Both the position numbers and the translations under genes were made by a program. The notes below the pieces were generated by a model. It was not told the origin of the DNA and did no database searches. It saw only the letters and a list, made by a program, of their open reading frames with translations. This document shows positions 61,137-64,000 of a DNA stretch of 64,000 bases, piece by piece. The number at the start of each line of letters is the position of its first letter. The stretch's first letter is position 1. The DNA is from an uncultured Erythrobacter sp. (GTDB taxonomy: Bacteria > Pseudomonadota > Alphaproteobacteria > Sphingomonadales > Sphingomonadaceae). The DNA is taken from the NCBI GenBank assembly GCA_947488155.1, contig CANKYK010000001.1, forward strand, positions 620,001 to 684,000, given 5' to 3'.

Positions 61137-61942
61137 TAGAGCCTTCTGTCGAAACGCCATGCGGAAATGGTCTTCCACCCGTTGTAGAACTGATCGGGCA
61201 GATCGAAAGGGGCCGCAAGCTGAATTGCTCGAATCACACGTTCGCAATGCAAATTTGCCTGTGGCCGATTGGACGGGGTTATGCTGCTGCCAACGGTATT
61301 GCATTTGGGCCGGCCACTCAATGAGCCATCCGGATTGAGCCGCCAAGAGGCGACCGAGACCAATTTCTCGGCATCGACACCTTGCGGCGCGGTCCAATGA
61401 GGGCGCAATTGCCGAGTGATCGCAGATCGCAAGGACGCCTGCGCACTCGCGCCGATCTGTGAAGCCGGGATGCGGGTGTCGTCCGTGGTCGTTGAGCTAC
61501 CTGAACCGGGGAGAAAATCGCTGCCAATCCGGCTGCCACCGCGCGGGGTCGGGGTAGCTGAAGGCCGGGTGCGCGGTGTTTGTGTCGCGCGGGTGGTGGG
61601 GCGGGATGTCGGACGCGTTGTTGGCTGCACGGACGGCCGCGTCGGTTCGGGGTCGCTCTGCGCCTCGCTGGGCAGCTCCTCTGCCGTCGTAGGCGCGGGA
61701 TCTTCCGCGAGCGTCGGCGCAATCGCAGCCCTGCTGTCTGCAACGGGATCCGGCGCGGTCGATTCTAGACTCACTTCGCTGGCCAGGCTAACCGTCATCC
61801 GCTCTGGGACCGGCATTGCATCATCGCGTACCGGCTGCAGCAGCATCACCGCGACAACGCCCACATGCAATGCCAGAGCGACCAGAAGGCCGATCCGTTC
61901 CTCGCTGCTAAACTGCGCTGGCTGCATGGTCTGCTCGCTCAT
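61136..61942 (-). CDS. tolA: Tol-Pal inner-membrane protein TolA
   Basis: About 268 residues from ATG 61942 (the GTG at 61945 is the alternative). A single helix IGLLVALALHVGVVAVMLLQ near the N-terminus anchors it; the middle (about 60-160) is Pro/Thr/Glu/Arg-rich, shorter than the Ala/Lys-rich helix of enterobacterial TolA; the C-terminal domain has SLRSAITRQLRPHWTAPQGV and a mixed-strand end. It transmits proton-motive force from TolQR to the outer membrane. Confidence 0.93.
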   Translation of the reverse strand: MSEQTMQPAQFSSEERIGLLVALALHVGVVAVMLLQPVRDDAMPVPERMTVSLASEVSLESTAPDPVADSRAAIAPTLAEDPAPTTAEELPSEAQSDPEPTRPSVQPTTRPTSRPTTRATQTPRTRPSATPTPRGGSRIGSDFLPGSGSSTTTDDTRIPASQIGASAQASLRSAITRQLRPHWTAPQGVDAEKLVSVASWRLNPDGSLSGRPKCNTVGSSITPSNRPQANLHCERVIRAIQLAAPFDLPDQFYNGWKTISAWRFDRRL

Positions 61943-61954
61943 CACTGTACCGGG

Positions 61955-62401
61955 CTATGGCGGCGAAACTGAACCGCTGGTGACCAGCGAGATCGAAGAA
62001 AAGCCCGCTCGGTTCAATTCACCCATCACAGCCATCACTCTGCCGTAATCAAGCGTGCGGTCGCCGCGTAGCACAATAGCCGGCTGCTGACCGTCACCGC
62101 CGCGGTCAATCCGGGCCAAAGCCTCAGGAAAAGCACCCGGTTCGACCGCTGCATCATCAATGTAGATCACACCCGCGCCATCGACCGAAATAGTCACCTG
62201 CTCCGGCGTTTGATCGATCGGATTGGCACGACTTTCCGGCAGTTCAATCGGCACGCCAGAGGCGAGCAGCGGCGCTGTGACCATAAAGATGATGAGCAGC
62301 ACAAGCATGACGTCGACGAACGGCGTGACGTTGATCTCCGCCATGGGCGCGCGCCGCGAACGACGCCCGCCGCGAGAGTTAGCGGCTAGCCCCATCCCCA
62401 T
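61955..62401 (-). CDS. tolR: Tol-Pal motor subunit TolR (ExbD-like)
   Basis: About 148 residues from ATG 62401 with GGAAGGAAA upstream; a frame from 62428 would add residues within the structured gap. It has the ExbD/TolR pattern APMAEINVTPFVDVMLVLLI with the proton-conducting Asp, one helix, and a soluble domain with VTISVDGAGVIYIDD. Partner of TolQ. Separated from TolQ by a 139-base structured gap, which is unusual for this operon. Confidence 0.95.
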   Translation of the reverse strand: MGMGLAANSRGGRRSRRAPMAEINVTPFVDVMLVLLIIFMVTAPLLASGVPIELPESRANPIDQTPEQVTISVDGAGVIYIDDAAVEPGAFPEALARIDRGGDGQQPAIVLRGDRTLDYGRVMAVMGELNRAGFSSISLVTSGSVSPP

Positions 62402-62422
62402 TAGCTTATTTTCCTTCCGCAC

Positions 62423-62512
62423 GCCCATCCGGGCGCGCGAACTCCTCGCTCATGCGGCCATAGGCCGCGTCGCTGCGGGCGGGCAGTCGCCCTTGCGGCT
62501 GCTGCGCAGCCG
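62423..62512. repeat. Cluster of four hairpins between tolQ and tolR
   Basis: Four tandem inverted repeats: GCCC-ATCC-GGGC (62423-62434), GCGGCC-ATA-GGCCGC (62454-62468), GGGC-AGTC-GCCC (62481-62492) and CGGCTGC-TGC-GCAGCCG (62496-62512). They fill the 139 bases between tolQ and tolR and are very GC-rich. No coding frame on the - strand joins them to the genes. Confidence 0.7.
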
Positions 62513-62540
62513 AACATCGCCAATCGCAAACCCCGCTCCG

Positions 62541-63251
62541 TCATGCCTTATCCAGTTCCCTACTCAGGCCCGCATGGAAGCGGTCCGCAAAACGCTGCAA
62601 TCGCGCCTCAAACCGATTCACCCTATTGCTGAAACGGTTGTACCCAATCACTGCCGGGATCGCCGCGAACAGGCCTATCGCGGTTGCAAACAGCGCCTCG
62701 GAAATGCCCGGCGCGACCACAGCCAGCGACGAACTTTCCTGAGCGCCGATTTGGAAGAAGCTGTTCATGATGCCCCAGACCGTGCCGAACAGACCAACAA
62801 ATGGTGCGACCGATCCGGTCGTGGCGAGGAAGTTAAGCCGCGCAGCAAGCTCGTCTGCTTCAAATGCGACCTGGCTCTCCATCGCCGCGCCAATCCGCTG
62901 GCGTGCAGCATCCCGGTCAACGTTGGAGGATTGGGTCGACATCTTCCATTCGCGCAGTCCCTTGGCGGCGACCCGGGCGGAGGCGACCTCTTTCTGAGTG
63001 CGTTTACCCAGCACCGCCTCATGGTCGCTGGTCTCGAAGAAATCCTCTTCATAGCCGCGCGCCTTGCGCTCCATCCCGCCGATCCGCAGGCTGAAGGAGA
63101 CGATGATCATCCATACCCAGATGCTGGCAAGGATCAGGCCAGCCATCACCAATTGCACAACAATATCGGCGTCCAGAAACAGCTCAATCGGATCGAGCCG
63201 GGTGGGCGCAGCAGCAGCGGCGCTCGCCGCAAGCGATGAGAAAATCGTCAT
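62541..63251 (-). CDS. tolQ: Tol-Pal motor subunit TolQ (ExbB-like)
   Basis: 236 residues. Three helices (about 27-50, 132-155 and 165-190) with the MotA/TolQ/ExbB motif ATTGSVAPFVGLFGTVWGIM and the ISEALFATAIGLFAAIPAVI helix. N-terminus faces outside. With TolR it forms the proton-driven motor. The start overlaps the ybgC stop by 4 bases. Confidence 0.96.
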   Translation of the reverse strand: MTIFSSLAASAAAAAPTRLDPIELFLDADIVVQLVMAGLILASIWVWMIIVSFSLRIGGMERKARGYEEDFFETSDHEAVLGKRTQKEVASARVAAKGLREWKMSTQSSNVDRDAARQRIGAAMESQVAFEADELAARLNFLATTGSVAPFVGLFGTVWGIMNSFFQIGAQESSSLAVVAPGISEALFATAIGLFAAIPAVIGYNRFSNRVNRFEARLQRFADRFHAGLSRELDKA

Positions 63252-63715
63252 TTAGCCTCTTGGTCCATGAAGTTCTGAAAGGCCGCTCGCCAAGCACCAG
63301 GCTGGCGCTTTGGACGACCTTCGAGAGAGATAAAGCCGACGCGCAGATACGCCTCGCACAGGGTTCCTTCGCCGCGTTTTGCCAGTTGATGCATGCGGCA
63401 ACTCGCCGCGCCCAACTCGGTGCATGTGGTGACAATCACCACATCATCATCAAGCTTGGCCGGGCGCAGATATTTCAGATTGATCTCAGACACGGCATAG
63501 GCGCCCTCGTCCGCTTCGATCGCGGCGCGCTGATCGATTTCGAGCATACGCAGCAAATCAGAACGCGCACGCTCAAACCAGCGCAGGTAATTCGCGTGAT
63601 AAGTGATCCCCGACAGGTCTGTGTCCTCGTAATAGACGCGCACCGCATAAAGGTGGCGCGGCCCATCAAAGACGCCGCCCGGAAGATTCAAAGACTGCGG
63701 ATTGGGGTTAACCAT
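63248..63715 (-). CDS. ybgC: Tol-Pal-associated acyl-CoA thioesterase YbgC
   Basis: 155 residues, hot-dog fold: VYYEDTDLSGITYHANYLRW has the catalytic Asp (YxDTD) and the conserved His, then the FERARSDLLRMLEIDQ helix and FISLEGRPKR. It hydrolyses short- or medium-chain acyl-CoA and is usually the first gene of the tol-pal operon, as here. Confidence 0.94.
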   Translation of the reverse strand: MVNPNPQSLNLPGGVFDGPRHLYAVRVYYEDTDLSGITYHANYLRWFERARSDLLRMLEIDQRAAIEADEGAYAVSEINLKYLRPAKLDDDVVIVTTCTELGAASCRMHQLAKRGEGTLCEAYLRVGFISLEGRPKRQPGAWRAAFQNFMDQEAK

Positions 63716-63815
63716 GGTGCAAACCGTCTAACGCAGCGGGGATTCGCTGGGAAGTGGGCTTTTCACCCTCGGTGATTAATGGCGGTGAAACGAGTCTTAT
63801 CTGCGACAGAATTGG

Positions 63816-64000
63816 TTACGCGCTGATCATCCGGCCCAGCGGTTGACCGCCAAAAATATGCACATGCAGGTGCGAAACCTCTTGCCCACCATGCGCGCCG
63901 ATATTGGCGAGTAGGCGGTATCCCAGTTCCACCAGCCCCTTGGCCCGAGCGACTGTGCCAACCGCACGGACAAATCCGCCGATCTCTGCGTCTGACGCCT
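63816..64000 (-). CDS. HIT-family protein, C-terminal part (5' end outside window)
   Basis: The - strand frame ends at the TAA at 63816-63818 and runs off the window edge. The visible about 60 residues include GYRLLANIGAHGGQEVSHLH followed by VHIFGGQPLG, with the histidine-triad motif HxHxH (HLHVH). It is a HinT-like nucleotide hydrolase/binding protein acting on purine phosphoramidates. It lies about 100 bases upstream of ybgC on the same strand. Confidence 0.93.
   Translation of the reverse strand, partial: ASDAEIGGFVRAVGTVARAKGLVELGYRLLANIGAHGGQEVSHLHVHIFGGQPLGRMISA

Noticed and set aside
1..64000. CRISPR arrays, insertion sequences, prophage or rRNA operons
   Set aside because: No direct-repeat arrays, transposase or integrase genes, phage structural genes or rRNA signatures were seen.

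Overview
The window looks like a chromosomal segment of an alphaproteobacterium of the order Sphingomonadales, probably in or near Erythrobacteraceae. This is inferred from the abundance of TonB-dependent receptors (three), the sphingomonad-style cyclophilin, SLC13 and RelA/SpoT sequences, the Zn-type cluster, and the moderately high GC with frequent GTG/TTG starts. No insertion sequence, prophage or CRISPR array was seen. There is one tRNA gene and no rRNA.

Layout. (1) 1-6.2 kb: 3' end of a TonB-dependent receptor, an OmpR-type response regulator, a histidine kinase and a secreted M16 peptidase, all on the + strand. (2) 6.3-15 kb: a catabolic-looking block with an FAD-linked oxidase, an MFS carrier, a remnant of an alpha/beta hydrolase and a second TonB-dependent receptor on the - strand, then a LysR regulator, a DUF3598-like protein and two tandem cytochrome P460-type lipoproteins. 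(3) 15.3-24.4 kb: a detoxification-looking block with three more LysR regulators, four small SnoaL/NTF2-like proteins, an AhpD-like protein, a glutathione S-transferase and two paralogous PPOX flavoproteins, one fused to a ferredoxin-reductase-type module. (4) 24.9-32.7 kb: DUF1826, MerC, a TonB-dependent receptor, a three-gene ABC-2 transporter and a periplasmic zinc-type (AstE/AspA) peptidase, behind a near-perfect Zur-box-like dyad. This is the strongest candidate for an under-described system: a zinc-starvation (metallophore?) uptake locus.

(5) 32.7-46.4 kb is mostly housekeeping: tRNA-Ser(GGA), cyclophilin, chemoreceptor, RelA/SpoT, patatin lipoprotein, a VTT-type membrane protein, an SDR, a Crp/Fnr regulator next to hemF, pdeM, infC (apparently with an AUA start codon) and an SLC13 carrier with a palindromic element inserted in frame. 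(6) 46.7-52.2 kb: glutathione S-transferase, quinone oxidoreductase, acyl-CoA dehydrogenase, SDR and APH-type phosphotransferase, with a divergent TetR regulator, which looks like acyl-CoA catabolism. (7) 52.4-59 kb: a nuclease, a second copy of the palindromic element, a PLP-dependent cystathionine gamma-synthase-family enzyme with a possible RBS-sequestering leader, a small membrane protein, a degenerate SDR, a serine hydrolase and a J-domain protein. (8) 59.1-64 kb: the complete Tol-Pal locus (ybgC-tolQ-tolR-tolA-tolB-pal, - strand), preceded by a HIT protein cut by the window edge.

Functions come from reading translated motifs, without database searches. Start codons were moved from the longest open frame where a Shine-Dalgarno sequence, signal peptide or known family N-terminus argued for it.
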